Position numbers and translations under genes: made by a program
Part shown: one piece after another, positions 19,541-28,790 of the stretch
Position numbering within the stretch: position 1 is the stretch's first letter
How the letters are laid out: every line of letters begins with the position of its first letter
Notes under the pieces: generated by a model
Databases searched by the model: none
What the model was told of the DNA's origin: nothing
The model's input: only the letters and a program-made list of their open reading frames with translations
Source of the DNA: SLRI01 sp942491185
GTDB taxonomy: Bacteria; Pseudomonadota; Alphaproteobacteria; Geminicoccales; Geminicoccaceae
Direction: 5' to 3'
Assembly (NCBI GenBank): GCA_942491185.1
Contig: CALOAB010000021.1
Coordinates: 62,001 to 126,000 of the forward strand
DNA: 64,000 bases

Positions 19541-20845
19541 TCAGCTCACGAAGTTCTGCTTGAGCCAATAGCTCAGGCGGGCGAGGCCTGTGGTCAGTGC
19601 GGGCACCTCCGTGCTTTGCTTCCAACTCAATCCGCCATCGCGGCCGGTGACCAGCACCAGTCCGCCAGTGGCAGCACTGCAGCAGGGCTGGTCCTCGATG
19701 CCGGCGCGACCGCGCACGGCACCGGGCCGACCGATCCGGGCCTTGAGCCCGAAGATCTCCTCGGCCAATTCCTCCAGCCCCTCGATCTGGGCGGCACCGC
19801 CGGTGAGCACCATGCTGCGTGGCGGCTTCGCCTCGACCAGATCCCATTCGTCCTCGAGCCGTGACTTGATCAGCGTCAACGTCTCCTCGACCCGGGCGCG
19901 GATGATCTGGGTCAGCCGGGTGCGCGGCACCTCGCCGGTCGGCTGCTCGGCCCGATCCCCGGTGATCGGCACCTCGATCCGCACATTGTCGTCGCAGGCG
20001 CGGCAGAGCACGCCGCCATAGAGGTTCTTCAGCCGCTCGGCGAAGGCGCGGCTGGTGGACAGGCAGTAGGAGAGGTCGCGGGTCACGTGCTCGCCGCCAT
20101 AGGGCACCTGGGCCAGATGGCAGAGCGCACCGCCGCTATAGAGCCCGAGGCTGGTGGTGCCGCCGCCGAGCTCGAGGAGCAGGACGCCGCGGCGCATCTC
20201 GTCGACGGTCAGGCTGCCGACGCCGGCGGCGTAGGTGGCGTTGATGACCTCCATGACATCGAGATGGCTGCGCTCGAGGCAGGCGGTGAGGTTGCGCAGC
20301 GCCGGCCGGGCAACGCTGACCACGAGTGCGGTCAGGTCCAGGGTCTGGGCTGCCAGGCCACGCGGATCGGCCAACGCCTCGCCGCCATCGGGGCGCATCT
20401 CGACCGGCAGGATGTGGAGGATCTCGCGCTCGCCGCCGAGCACGCTGCCGCGCACCTGCTCGAGCGCCCGATCGATGTCGTCATCGTCGATCACCCGCCC
20501 GCCGATCTCACGCTCGATGGTGATCAGCCGCGCCGCCGGCCGGCCGCCCGACCAGCTCACCGCGATCTCGCGCAACGTCTCGCCGGCCGCCTCCTCGGCC
20601 TCGCTGACCACGGCCAGCATCGAGGCCTCGGCAGCCTCGGCGTCGACCACCTCGCCGGCCTGGAAGCCCTCGGCCAGCTGGTAGCCGCGGCCGAGCAGGA
20701 CGAAGCCACCGTCACCCTTGGTGCGGACGATGTAGCAGCAGAGCTTCGAGCTGCCGATGTCGAGCAGGCCGAAGGGGGTGTTGCGATGCGGCCGGCGCTG
20801 GTTCGCGAGCAGAACCTGCCACGCCATCTCATAAGCCTGGCTCAT
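19541..20845 (-). CDS. ftsA: Cell division protein FtsA
   Basis: A 434-residue actin-like ATPase that tethers FtsZ to the membrane and recruits late divisome proteins. It has an actin-fold phosphate 1 motif (GLLDIGSSKLCCYIV), a SHS2/1C insertion, a phosphate 2 motif (LLELGGGTTSLGLY), and an adenosine motif (MVLTGGAAQIEGL). The C-terminal segment ending SYWLKQNF is amphipathic, as expected of the membrane-targeting helix. Its ATG overlaps the ftsQ stop by 4 bases (ATGA). Confidence 0.95.
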   Translation of the reverse strand: MSQAYEMAWQVLLANQRRPHRNTPFGLLDIGSSKLCCYIVRTKGDGGFVLLGRGYQLAEGFQAGEVVDAEAAEASMLAVVSEAEEAAGETLREIAVSWSGGRPAARLITIEREIGGRVIDDDDIDRALEQVRGSVLGGEREILHILPVEMRPDGGEALADPRGLAAQTLDLTALVVSVARPALRNLTACLERSHLDVMEVINATYAAGVGSLTVDEMRRGVLLLELGGGTTSLGLYSGGALCHLAQVPYGGEHVTRDLSYCLSTSRAFAERLKNLYGGVLCRACDDNVRIEVPITGDRAEQPTGEVPRTRLTQIIRARVEETLTLIKSRLEDEWDLVEAKPPRSMVLTGGAAQIEGLEELAEEIFGLKARIGRPGAVRGRAGIEDQPCCSAATGGLVLVTGRDGGLSWKQSTEVPALTTGLARLSYWLKQNFVS

Positions 20846-21780
20846 GTCCGCTGCCCCCAGTCTGGGAGCTGGTCCACAAGCGCGGTCGGCCGGGCAAGCT
20901 CGGGGTTCAAGACCTCGTCGGAGAGCCGCACGACGATGCGATCGTCGAGCCTGAGATCGACCGCCTCGATCGCGCGCGTGAGCAGACGCTGCTCGCGCTG
21001 CAGCCGGGCCAGCCGATGCCAGGCAGCCGCCGCGTCGCTCTCGGGCAAGCGCACCTCGACACGGCCATCGATGAAGACGTTCCAGCGTCGCCCGTCGACC
21101 CGCTCGGCCCCGGTGAAGAGCGCAGCCAAGGTCGGCTCGCCGGCAATCAGGCGCAACAGGTCGGGGGCTGCCGCCGGCGCCCCGGCACCACTCAGGATCG
21201 GCAGATGACGGAAGGGATAGACGGCGCCGACCCGGATGATGTCGCCCTGATCACTCACCAAGGCAGGTCCTTGGCGCAACTGCTCGGGGGCGGCCCCGTC
21301 CGACACCGATTGGCTGACATGAGTCAGCATGGTCGGCTGCCAGAGCGCAACCGGCCGGTGCTCGGCCAGGCGCGTCGTCAGCCCATCGGGCAGCTGACGG
21401 CTGACGGTGGCTTCGCGGACCCATGGCAAACTCTGCAAGCGTTGCTGAATGGCTGAAATATCAACTGAAAGTGTATTTTGTCCATAATAAGGTTCTAGTA
21501 TTTGGTAAATTTCCGCAGGGCTGGTGCGCTGCCGCCCGGCAACGAGAATGTCGCCGATCCGCATGCCCATGCCGTCGGTGACGGCGACCAGTCGGTCATG
21601 GACCGCGAACCGCGCCCGCTCGGTTAGGCCGCTCTCCCTGGCGATGTGCCAGGACGCCCCGAGCAAAGCCGCGCAGCCGGCAACCACCAGGCCCACGAGC
21701 GCCGGCTTGCGCCAGCGCGGCGGTGGTGGCCGGCGCATGGCGTGCCGCGTGCGGTAGGCGAACCGCCTCACTTGTCGCAT
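20842..21780 (-). CDS. ftsQ: Cell division protein FtsQ
   Basis: A 312-residue bitopic membrane protein. It has a basic cytoplasmic N terminus of about 30 residues (RRFAYRTRHAMRRPPPPRW) and a membrane helix (about residues 31-50). A POTRA domain follows (starting about residue 75, ILVAGRQRTSPAEIYQIL), then the beta domain with LPWVREATVSRQLPDGL. FtsQ scaffolds FtsB and FtsL, both encoded in this window. The start at 21780 overlaps the end of ddl by 13 bases. Around 21450-21530 the DNA is locally richer in A/T than its surroundings, without disturbing the frame. Confidence 0.93.
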   Translation of the reverse strand: MRQVRRFAYRTRHAMRRPPPPRWRKPALVGLVVAGCAALLGASWHIARESGLTERARFAVHDRLVAVTDGMGMRIGDILVAGRQRTSPAEIYQILEPYYGQNTLSVDISAIQQRLQSLPWVREATVSRQLPDGLTTRLAEHRPVALWQPTMLTHVSQSVSDGAAPEQLRQGPALVSDQGDIIRVGAVYPFRHLPILSGAGAPAAAPDLLRLIAGEPTLAALFTGAERVDGRRWNVFIDGRVEVRLPESDAAAAWHRLARLQREQRLLTRAIEAVDLRLDDRIVVRLSDEVLNPELARPTALVDQLPDWGQRT

Positions 21781-22685
21781 CGGGCCCCCTCGACCAGGCG
21801 AACCACGAGCTCGCCGAACGCGATGCCGCAATGCTTCGCCTGCTCGGGCACCAGCGACATCGGCGTCATGCCGGGCTGGGTGTTGGTCTCGAGCAGAATC
21901 AGACCGTCCATGCCCTTCTTCGGGTCGTAGCGGAAATCGGAGCGGCTGATGCCCCGACAGCCGAGCACCCAATGCGCCCGAAGCGCCCAGTCGCAGACCT
22001 TGTCGAAGACCGGCCGCGGCAAGGGTGCCGGCACGATATGCTCGGCGAAGCCCTCGGTGTACTTGGCGCCGTAGTCGTAGAAGCGCCCCTTCTTCGGGCG
22101 GATCTCGGTCACCGTCAGCGCCTGCTCGCCCAGGACCGTCGCCGTAAGCTCATGGCCCGGGATGTAGCGCTCGACCAGAAACCGCGCCTCGGGCGGAATG
22201 TCGGTGCGCTTGGTCAAGGAGCCGATGTCGCCGGTCTTGGCGATCAGGACGTTGACGCTCGAGCCTTCGGCCGCCGGCTTGACGACGAAGGGCGGATCCA
22301 TCGGCGGCGGCCCGTCCTGCAGGTCCTCGAACTCGATCTCGAAACCTTCGGGGCAGACCAGGCCGGCGCTGCGGAAGAGCCGCATCGCCATAGGCTTGTC
22401 CATCGCCAGCGCCGAGGCGAGCACGCCCGAATGGGTGTAGGGGATGTCCATCAGATCGAGCAGGCCCTGCACGCGGCCGTCCTCGCCGTAGCGGCCGTGC
22501 AGCGCGTTGAAGACGACGTCCGGGCGGACCTCGGCGAGCCTTTGGGCCAGATCGCGGCCGACGTCGATCTTGGTGACCTTGTAGCCCTGCTCCTCCAGTG
22601 CGGCGGCGCAGCTTTCGCCCGAGACGAGCGAGACATCGCGTTCCGCGGACAGGCCGCCCATGAGGACGGCGACATGGCGAGTCAT
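21768..22685 (-). CDS. ddl: D-alanine--D-alanine ligase
   Basis: A 305-residue ATP-grasp enzyme forming D-Ala-D-Ala for the peptidoglycan stem peptide. It begins MTRHVAVLMGGLSAERDVSL (Gly-rich loop and Glu). It contains ALHGRYGEDG, the ATP-binding PFVVKPAAEGSSVNV, the active-site region ISRSDFRYD, and the metal-binding LLETNTQPGMTPMS. Length is normal for DdlB. The ATG at 22685 overlaps the murB stop by 4 bases, supporting this start over a longer reading. Confidence 0.96.
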   Translation of the reverse strand: MTRHVAVLMGGLSAERDVSLVSGESCAAALEEQGYKVTKIDVGRDLAQRLAEVRPDVVFNALHGRYGEDGRVQGLLDLMDIPYTHSGVLASALAMDKPMAMRLFRSAGLVCPEGFEIEFEDLQDGPPPMDPPFVVKPAAEGSSVNVLIAKTGDIGSLTKRTDIPPEARFLVERYIPGHELTATVLGEQALTVTEIRPKKGRFYDYGAKYTEGFAEHIVPAPLPRPVFDKVCDWALRAHWVLGCRGISRSDFRYDPKKGMDGLILLETNTQPGMTPMSLVPEQAKHCGIAFGELVVRLVEGARCDK

Positions 22686-23608
22686 GAATACACTCCGTTG
22701 ATGGCGTTCTGGCTGGACGGCGCGACGGCTGCCGCGGCCTCGCCCAGCCGCTTGATTTCCCACTCGAGGCGGATGCCGGAGCTCGCCTCGACCCGGTCCT
22801 GGACCATCAGGCCCAAAGCTTCGAGCTCGGCGGCTGTGGCCCCACCGGTATTGATGAGAAAGTTGCAGTGCTTATCGGAGACCATGGCGGCACCATGGGT
22901 CAAGCCCCGGCAGCCGGCCTGGTCGATCAATTGCCAAGCGCGATGACCTGGCGGGTTCTTGAACGTGCTGCCACCGGTGGCGACCTTGAGCGGCTGCGCT
23001 GCCTCACGCTCGGCCTTGATCGCCTCCATCCGCGCCTTGATCACGGCAGGATCGCCGCGCTCGAGCGCGAAGGCAGCACGCACCACGAGCCAATCCGCGG
23101 GCAAGGCAGAGTTGCGGTAGACGAAGCCGAGATCGGCATTGCTCAGGCGGTGCAGCTCGCCTGAGCGGTCCAGCGCCTCGGCCCAGACCAGCCGGTCGCG
23201 AGTCTCACCGCCGAAGGCGCCGGCGTTCATCCGCACGGCCCCGCCGATGGTGCCCGGAATGCCGATCAGGAACTCGATGCCGGCGAGGCCGGCGCGCTCG
23301 GCCACCTGGGCGACGCGCTGATCGAGGGCACCAGCACCGGCAATCACCGTCGTGCCGTCGACCTCCACCCGGGAAAGCGGGCCACCGAAACGGACGACGA
23401 CGCCGCGCACGCCACCATCGCGGATCAGCATATTCGACGCCACGCCCATCGGCAGCACTGGCACGTCGGCTGGCGTCCTTGCGAGAAAGACTGCGAGATC
23501 CGCCGCATCGGCCGGCTGAAACAGCCGCTCCGCGGGGCCGCCCACGCGAAACCAGGCGAGCGGGCCCAAGGCGACGTTCTCGCGGAGCGTGCCGCGGATC
23601 TCCGTCAT
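22682..23608 (-). CDS. murB: UDP-N-acetylenolpyruvoylglucosamine reductase
   Basis: A 308-residue FAD enzyme reducing UDP-GlcNAc-enolpyruvate to UDP-MurNAc. FAD-binding elements PLAWFRVGGPAERLF and MGVASNMLIRDGG are present, with the IGIPGTIGGAVRMNAGAFG loop, the catalytic Ser in GGSTFKNP, and the Glu in GIRLEWEIK. This is the type IIb form found in alphaproteobacteria. The start is not certain: ATG at 23608 gives a family-like N terminus, while an ATG at 23674 would add 22 atypical residues. About 100 bases separate it from murC, the widest gap in this part of the cluster. Confidence 0.94.
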   Translation of the reverse strand: MTEIRGTLRENVALGPLAWFRVGGPAERLFQPADAADLAVFLARTPADVPVLPMGVASNMLIRDGGVRGVVVRFGGPLSRVEVDGTTVIAGAGALDQRVAQVAERAGLAGIEFLIGIPGTIGGAVRMNAGAFGGETRDRLVWAEALDRSGELHRLSNADLGFVYRNSALPADWLVVRAAFALERGDPAVIKARMEAIKAEREAAQPLKVATGGSTFKNPPGHRAWQLIDQAGCRGLTHGAAMVSDKHCNFLINTGGATAAELEALGLMVQDRVEASSGIRLEWEIKRLGEAAAAVAPSSQNAINGVYS

Positions 23609-23708
23609 GCCCGGTTCCACTGGCAGGCGACAGGGCGGGGCATGTCCGAAATTGCGTGGGCGTTGCCACGGCATGGTTTGGTGGCGAAGCCGGTTGTTTT
23701 GGCCATTG

Positions 23709-25166
23709 TCATGCGCCGGCCTCGCTCGGCTGGCGGGCGCGAAGCATGTCCGGAATCGCGTTGGCCCATTGGGTGATGGTGCCAGCACCGAGGCAGATGA
23801 CGAGATCGCCCGCGGTCGCGTGGGCGGCAATGGCGTCCGGCAGGTCGTCCGGGGCATCGATCGGCATTGCCTGGCGCTGGCCGTGGCGGATCAGACCCTC
23901 GACCAGGCTGTCACGGTCGACACCCTCGATCGGCGCCTCGCCGGCGGCGTAGACCGGTGCCACCAGCACAATGTCGGCATCGGCAAAGCAGGTGCAGAAA
24001 GCCTCGAAGAGATCTTGCAGGCGGCTATAGCGGTGCGGCTGAACGACGGCGATGACGCGGCCCTGGGTCGCCTGGCGCGCGGTCCTGAGCACCGCCTTGA
24101 TCTCGACTGGATGGTGGGCGTAGTCGTCGACGATGGTGACACCGCCGACCTCGCCGGTGACCGAGAAGCGGCGCTTGACGCCGCCAAGGCCGGACATCGC
24201 CTCGCGGACCGTGCTCTCGCTCATGCCGAGCTGATCGGCAATCGCGATGGCGGCGAGCGCATTTTGCACGTTGTGGTGGCCGGGCAGCGCCAGCTGGAAA
24301 TCGACGAAGCGGCGGCTCTCCCCGGTCACGGCATCGCGAATGAACACATCGAAGCGCGAGCCCTTGGCGTCCGAGATGGGCTCTGTCGCCCGCACATCAG
24401 CCTGCGGGTTGAAGCCATAAGTGCGGATCTTGCGGTCGCTGATCCGCCCGACCAGCGTCTGCACCTCTGGATGGTCGATGCAGAGCACGGCCACACCGTA
24501 GAACGGCAACCGCTCGACGAAATCCTGATATGCCGCCTTCACCGCCTCGAAGTCGCCCCAGAAGTCCATGTGCTCTGGGTCCATGTTGGTGACGACGCCG
24601 ATGGTTGCCGGCAGCCTGAGGAAGCTGCCGTCGCTCTCGTCGGCCTCGACCACCATCCAGTCGCCCTGGCCGAGCCTGGCATTGGTGCCGTAGGCGTTGA
24701 TGATGCCACCATTGATCACGGTGGGCTCGAGCCCCGCCGTATCGAACAGGCCGGCAATGATCGCGGTGGTCGTCGTCTTGCCGTGCGTGCCGGCGACCGC
24801 GACCGAGGGGTGCAGCCGCATGATCTCGCCCAGCATGTCGGCGCGGCGGACAATCGGCAGCCGGCGGCGGCGCGCCTCCTCCAGCTCGGGGTTGTCGGGC
24901 TTGATCGCGGTCGAGACGACCAGCACCTGCGCCTCGCCCAGATTGCCGGGCCGATGGCCGATGCCGATCGTCATGCCCATGCCGCGCAGGCGCTGCACGT
25001 TGGCGTTCTCTGCCACGTCCGAGCCCTGCACGCTGTAGCCCATGCCGTGCAGGATCTCGGCGATGCCGCTCATGCCGATGCCGCCGATGCCGACGAAATG
25101 GATGGCACCGGTATCCAGAGGCTGGATCCGCAGGCTGCGGCTGCTGGCTTGCATCGGTGGGGTCAA
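23709..25166 (-). CDS. murC: UDP-N-acetylmuramate--L-alanine ligase
   Basis: A 485-residue Mur ligase adding L-Ala to UDP-MurNAc. The N-terminal Rossmann motif IHFVGIGGIGMSGIAEIL, the ATP-binding GTHGKTTTTAI, the central NMDPEHMDF and the C-terminal DDYAHHPVEIKAVL are all characteristic of MurC. The start is most likely a TTG at 25166: it overlaps the murG stop (TTGA) and has GGAG 7 bases upstream. An ATG at 25154 is in frame but lacks a ribosome binding site. Confidence 0.95.
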   Translation of the reverse strand: MTPPMQASSRSLRIQPLDTGAIHFVGIGGIGMSGIAEILHGMGYSVQGSDVAENANVQRLRGMGMTIGIGHRPGNLGEAQVLVVSTAIKPDNPELEEARRRRLPIVRRADMLGEIMRLHPSVAVAGTHGKTTTTAIIAGLFDTAGLEPTVINGGIINAYGTNARLGQGDWMVVEADESDGSFLRLPATIGVVTNMDPEHMDFWGDFEAVKAAYQDFVERLPFYGVAVLCIDHPEVQTLVGRISDRKIRTYGFNPQADVRATEPISDAKGSRFDVFIRDAVTGESRRFVDFQLALPGHHNVQNALAAIAIADQLGMSESTVREAMSGLGGVKRRFSVTGEVGGVTIVDDYAHHPVEIKAVLRTARQATQGRVIAVVQPHRYSRLQDLFEAFCTCFADADIVLVAPVYAAGEAPIEGVDRDSLVEGLIRHGQRQAMPIDAPDDLPDAIAAHATAGDLVICLGAGTITQWANAIPDMLRARQPSEAGA

Positions 25167-26311
25167 AGCACCGTCTCCGTCGTGGCCGCAGGATTGCTCA
25201 GCTTGGCAATTGGCGCCTTGCCGATCAGCGCCAGCACCGCGTCGGCGAGCGTCGCCGCAGCATCGCTCCGATAGCTGGCGCGCGCTGTCGTCGCCATCGC
25301 CTCGAGCCGCTCCGGCTCACGCATCAGCCGGGCGAGCTCGCCCGCCAAGGTCGGCGCATCGAATTCTGATTGCAGGATGCGGATGCAGCCGCCGGCCGCT
25401 GCCAGCGCCTCGGCATTGGCGCGTTGGTGATCGTCTGCAGCGGCGGCATAGGGCACCAGGATCGAGGCGCGGCCCATGGCCATGATCTCGGCCAGGCTCG
25501 AGGCGCCGGCCCTGCTGATCAGCAGATGCGCCCGGCTCATCTGCGCCGGCATGTCCTTGAAGAACGCCGTGACCTCGGCCTCGATGCCATCCTCGGCGTA
25601 GGCCTCGAGCACGCGGTTGAGATCCTCGGGCCGGCATTGCTGCTGGATCCGCAGCCGTCGGCGTTGCTCTTCCGGCAACAGCCGGACCGCCGCCGGGACG
25701 ACATCGCTGAAGATCCGGGCACCCTGGCTGCCACCGATGACGAGGAGGTGGTACAGCTCTTTGGCAGCGGGTGCCCGGAACGGGGTCTCGTCCGGGCGAA
25801 AGCCGGGTCGGACGGGATTGCCGGTGACGACCGTTCGGGCCCTTGCCGGCAGGGCCGAGGTCGCATCGAAGCTCAAGGCGATGGTCCGAGCGAAGCGAGC
25901 GAGCAACCGGTTGGCCCGACCGAACACGGCATTTTGCTCGTGCAGGAGCAGGGGCCGACCGAGCAGCCGCGCGGCCAGTCCAGCCGGGACCGAGGCATAG
26001 CCGCCGAAGCAGGCCGCCGCGCGTGGCTGCAGGCGGCGGCAGACGCCGAGGCTCTCCAGGGTGCCGCGCGCGAGCGCCAGCATGCCATTCAGCCGGGCGG
26101 TGACGCTGCCGGAAGGGCTGCCGGCGGTGATCACGTGGCGATCGATGTCCTCGGGCAAATAGCGCGCGCCGCGGCTGTCGGTCACCACGGTCACGGGCTC
26201 ACCACGCTCGAGCAGGCTGCGGGCCAGGGCAAGGGCCGGGAACATGTGCCCGCCCGTACCGCCAGCAGCGATGAGGATGGGGCCAATCGCCTCGCTGATC
26301 GGATCACTCAT
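25163..26311 (-). CDS. murG: Lipid II synthase, MurG glycosyltransferase
   Basis: A 382-residue peripheral membrane glycosyltransferase (GT28) that adds GlcNAc to lipid I. The N-terminal Gly-rich loops ILIAAGGTGGHMFPALALA and ACFGGYASVPAGL bind lipid I. HEQNAVFGRANRLLARFA and the donor-site SQGARIFSDVVP, ISRAGASSLAE and the PYAAAADDHQRANAEAL stretch are typical. The ATG at 26311 overlaps the ftsW stop by 4 bases. A much longer open frame running back to 27214 is the shadow of ftsW and is not real. Confidence 0.95.
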   Translation of the reverse strand: MSDPISEAIGPILIAAGGTGGHMFPALALARSLLERGEPVTVVTDSRGARYLPEDIDRHVITAGSPSGSVTARLNGMLALARGTLESLGVCRRLQPRAAACFGGYASVPAGLAARLLGRPLLLHEQNAVFGRANRLLARFARTIALSFDATSALPARARTVVTGNPVRPGFRPDETPFRAPAAKELYHLLVIGGSQGARIFSDVVPAAVRLLPEEQRRRLRIQQQCRPEDLNRVLEAYAEDGIEAEVTAFFKDMPAQMSRAHLLISRAGASSLAEIMAMGRASILVPYAAAADDHQRANAEALAAAGGCIRILQSEFDAPTLAGELARLMREPERLEAMATTARASYRSDAAATLADAVLALIGKAPIAKLSNPAATTETVL

Positions 26312-27420
26312 GGCAGAGCCTCCAGCCGGGCGCCGCGCCGGGTGAGCGCCAGCAGCATGCCCATCGTCAGGGCCATGGCCATGAGCGACGAGCCGCCATA
26401 GGAGATAAAGGGCAAGGTCATGCCCTTGGTCGGCACCAGATTGACATTGACCGCCATGTTGACCAGCGCCTGCAGGCCGAACTGGGCGATCAGGCCAACG
26501 GCGGCCAGCTGGACGAAACGGCTGGTGTTGATCTGCAGGCGCCACAGGCTGCGCAGCACGAGCCCGGCGAACAGCAGGACGATCAGCAGACACGAGATGA
26601 TGCCGAACTCTTCGGCCACGGTGGCGAAGACGAAGTCCGAATGCGCCTCGGGCAGACGGAACTTGACCACGCCCTCGCCCGGACCGCGGCCGAAGATGCC
26701 GCCGGATTGCACGGCGCTGAGCGCGCGTTCGACCTGGTAGATCTCGGCCGTCGGGTCGAGGAATCCATCGATTCGCTCTTGGACATGCGGCAGCAGCTGG
26801 TAGGCGCCCCAGAGCGCCGCCACGCCGCCAGCGGCGAGCAGGATGATCGGCAGCCAGCCGAGCCCGGCGACGAAGAGCTGGGTGGCGAAGAAGGCGCTGA
26901 CCACGACGGCCATGCCGAGATCCGGCTGCAGCAGCAGCACGCCGATCGCAGCACCGACAATTGCCAAAGCGAGCGGCAGGCCGGCGAGGCCGGGCCGGCT
27001 GGCGATCACCCAGGCGACGACGACGGCGAGCCCGGGCTTGAGGAACTCCGATGGCTGCAGCTGCTGGCCGAAGATGAAGAGCCAGCGCGTCGCCCCCTTG
27101 ATCTCCGGCGCCCAATAAAGCGTTGCCAGGGTCAGCAGCAAGAAGAGGCCAAGAGTGAATTTCGCGAGCCGCAGCACGCCCAAAGGCGTCAGCAGCGAGA
27201 CGATGAAGAGGCAAGCCGCCGCCGGGAACAGCACGATGAAGTGGCGAAGCACGAAATGCATGCCATCGAGCTCCAGGTTACGCGCGATCGGCGGGCTCGA
27301 CGCCAGCACCATGATGGCGCCGATCAAGACGAGCATGCCGATGCCGGCGAGCAGATAGCGGTCAACGGTCCACCACCACTGCCCGACCATCGAGCGATCG
27401 GTGCGGGCGAAGGCACTCAT
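26308..27420 (-). CDS. ftsW: Peptidoglycan glycosyltransferase FtsW (SEDS family)
   Basis: A 370-residue polytopic protein with about ten membrane helices that polymerises lipid II at the septum with FtsI. SEDS features include GATRWLFIFGQQLQPSEFLK, LLQPDLGM with the catalytic-loop Asp, the long periplasmic loop EIYQVERALSAVQSGGIFGRGPG, FRLPEAHSDFVFATVAEEFG, and the C-terminal GMTLPFISYGGSSL. It starts 4 bases inside the end of murD. Its partner FtsI is encoded in the same cluster. Confidence 0.95.
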   Translation of the reverse strand: MSAFARTDRSMVGQWWWTVDRYLLAGIGMLVLIGAIMVLASSPPIARNLELDGMHFVLRHFIVLFPAAACLFIVSLLTPLGVLRLAKFTLGLFLLLTLATLYWAPEIKGATRWLFIFGQQLQPSEFLKPGLAVVVAWVIASRPGLAGLPLALAIVGAAIGVLLLQPDLGMAVVVSAFFATQLFVAGLGWLPIILLAAGGVAALWGAYQLLPHVQERIDGFLDPTAEIYQVERALSAVQSGGIFGRGPGEGVVKFRLPEAHSDFVFATVAEEFGIISCLLIVLLFAGLVLRSLWRLQINTSRFVQLAAVGLIAQFGLQALVNMAVNVNLVPTKGMTLPFISYGGSSLMAMALTMGMLLALTRRGARLEALP

Positions 27421-28787
27421 GCCGGCACCTCCGCTGCGAGATCGCTAGCGAGTGCTGCGAACCGGTCGCCGCGAGCCTCGTAGCTCGTGAACTGATCGAA
27501 CGAGGCGCAGGCGGGTGCCAGAAGCACGACGGGCGCCTCGGCGTCGCTGCCACGTGCGGCAATGAAGGCCGCCGGCAGCGCATGCTCGAGTGTCCGCGCT
27601 ACGGTAGCCGGGATCGCGTCGGGCAACGTCGCCGCGATCGCGTCCGCCGCCTCGCCGATCAGCCAGGCGCCGCGCACCGCGGCCAAATGCGGCAAGAGCG
27701 CGTCGAAGCCGCCGGGCTTGGGCTTGCCGCCGGCGATCCAGTAGATGTCGGCGAAGCTGGTGAGGCTGGGAATCGCGGCTTCTGGGTTGGTGGCCTTGCT
27801 GTCGTCGACGAAGCGCACGGCCCCGGCCCTGGCCACCGTCGCCATGCGGTGCGGCAGGCTGGCAAAGCTGGCGAAGCCCTGCACCGCATCGGCGGGTGCC
27901 ACGCCGAGCGCGCGCAAGACGGCATAGGCGGCAGCCGCGTTCTGCCGGTTGTGGCGGCCTTCCAGGCTCTGCATGCCTGCGAGGTCGACGACCTCGCAGG
28001 CGTTGCCGTCGAGCGCGTCGACCAGCACCGTGCCGCGGGCGAAGACGCCATTCTCCAGCGGCCCGGTAGCGCTGATCCGGATCACTCGCCGGCCGGCTGC
28101 CTCCAGCTCGTCCGCAATGTTGCTGGACGGCGCATCGTCGACGCCGATCACGGCGATGCCATCATCCGGCTGCAGCTCGAACAGCCGCCGCTTCGCCTGG
28201 ACGTAGGCTTCGAAGTTGCCGTGCCGATCGAGATGGTCCGGCGTGATGTTCAAGAGCACGCCGATGCGACAGGCGATCTGGTCCGCAAGGTCGAGCTGGT
28301 AGGAGGAGAGCTCGAGCACGAAGGCCCGGTCGCTGCCGCCGAGCTCCAGATCGAGCACCGGCAAGCCGATATTACCGCCCATCACCGAGTCACGGCCGGC
28401 GGCCTCGAGCAGGTGCTGGATGAGCGCCGTGGTCGTCGACTTGCCGTTGGTGCCGGTGATGCCGACCACCGTCCGGCCTTCGAGGCGCTCGGCGAAGAGG
28501 TCGATATCGCTGGTGATGGCGACACCCGCGTTGCGGGCAGCGGCGACCGCCGGGTGTGGTGCCGGGTGATGCAGCGGCACGCCGGGGCTGACCACGAGCG
28601 CATCCAGGCCGGCGACGTCGTCAATGGTGCCGGGGTTGCCGCCGGCGGTGATGGCGGCCGCGAGCGGGCCCTCGTTGTCGTCGTAGACGAGGCAGTCATG
28701 ACCCTTGGCAAGGCCGTCGCGCAGCACCGCGAGGCCACTCCGTGCCATGCCGAGAATACCGATGCGCCGATGCTGCTGCATTGCCAT
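27417..28787 (-). CDS. murD: UDP-N-acetylmuramoyl-L-alanine--D-glutamate ligase
   Basis: A 456-residue Mur ligase adding D-Glu. N-terminal nucleotide-sugar motif GILGMARSGLAVL, ATP loop GITGTNGKSTTTALI, central NITPDHLDRHG, and C-terminal FVDDSKATNPEAA are diagnostic of MurD. Its ATG at 28787 follows the mraY stop after 3 bases, and its stop overlaps ftsW by 4 bases. Confidence 0.96.
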   Translation of the reverse strand: MAMQQHRRIGILGMARSGLAVLRDGLAKGHDCLVYDDNEGPLAAAITAGGNPGTIDDVAGLDALVVSPGVPLHHPAPHPAVAAARNAGVAITSDIDLFAERLEGRTVVGITGTNGKSTTTALIQHLLEAAGRDSVMGGNIGLPVLDLELGGSDRAFVLELSSYQLDLADQIACRIGVLLNITPDHLDRHGNFEAYVQAKRRLFELQPDDGIAVIGVDDAPSSNIADELEAAGRRVIRISATGPLENGVFARGTVLVDALDGNACEVVDLAGMQSLEGRHNRQNAAAAYAVLRALGVAPADAVQGFASFASLPHRMATVARAGAVRFVDDSKATNPEAAIPSLTSFADIYWIAGGKPKPGGFDALLPHLAAVRGAWLIGEAADAIAATLPDAIPATVARTLEHALPAAFIAARGSDAEAPVVLLAPACASFDQFTSYEARGDRFAALASDLAAEVPA

Positions 28788-28790
28788 GGC

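Noticed and set aside
25163..27214. A 683-residue extended MurG
   Set aside because: The extra N-terminal 300 residues are the out-of-frame reading of ftsW. The ATG at 26311, overlapping the ftsW stop, gives a normal MurG.
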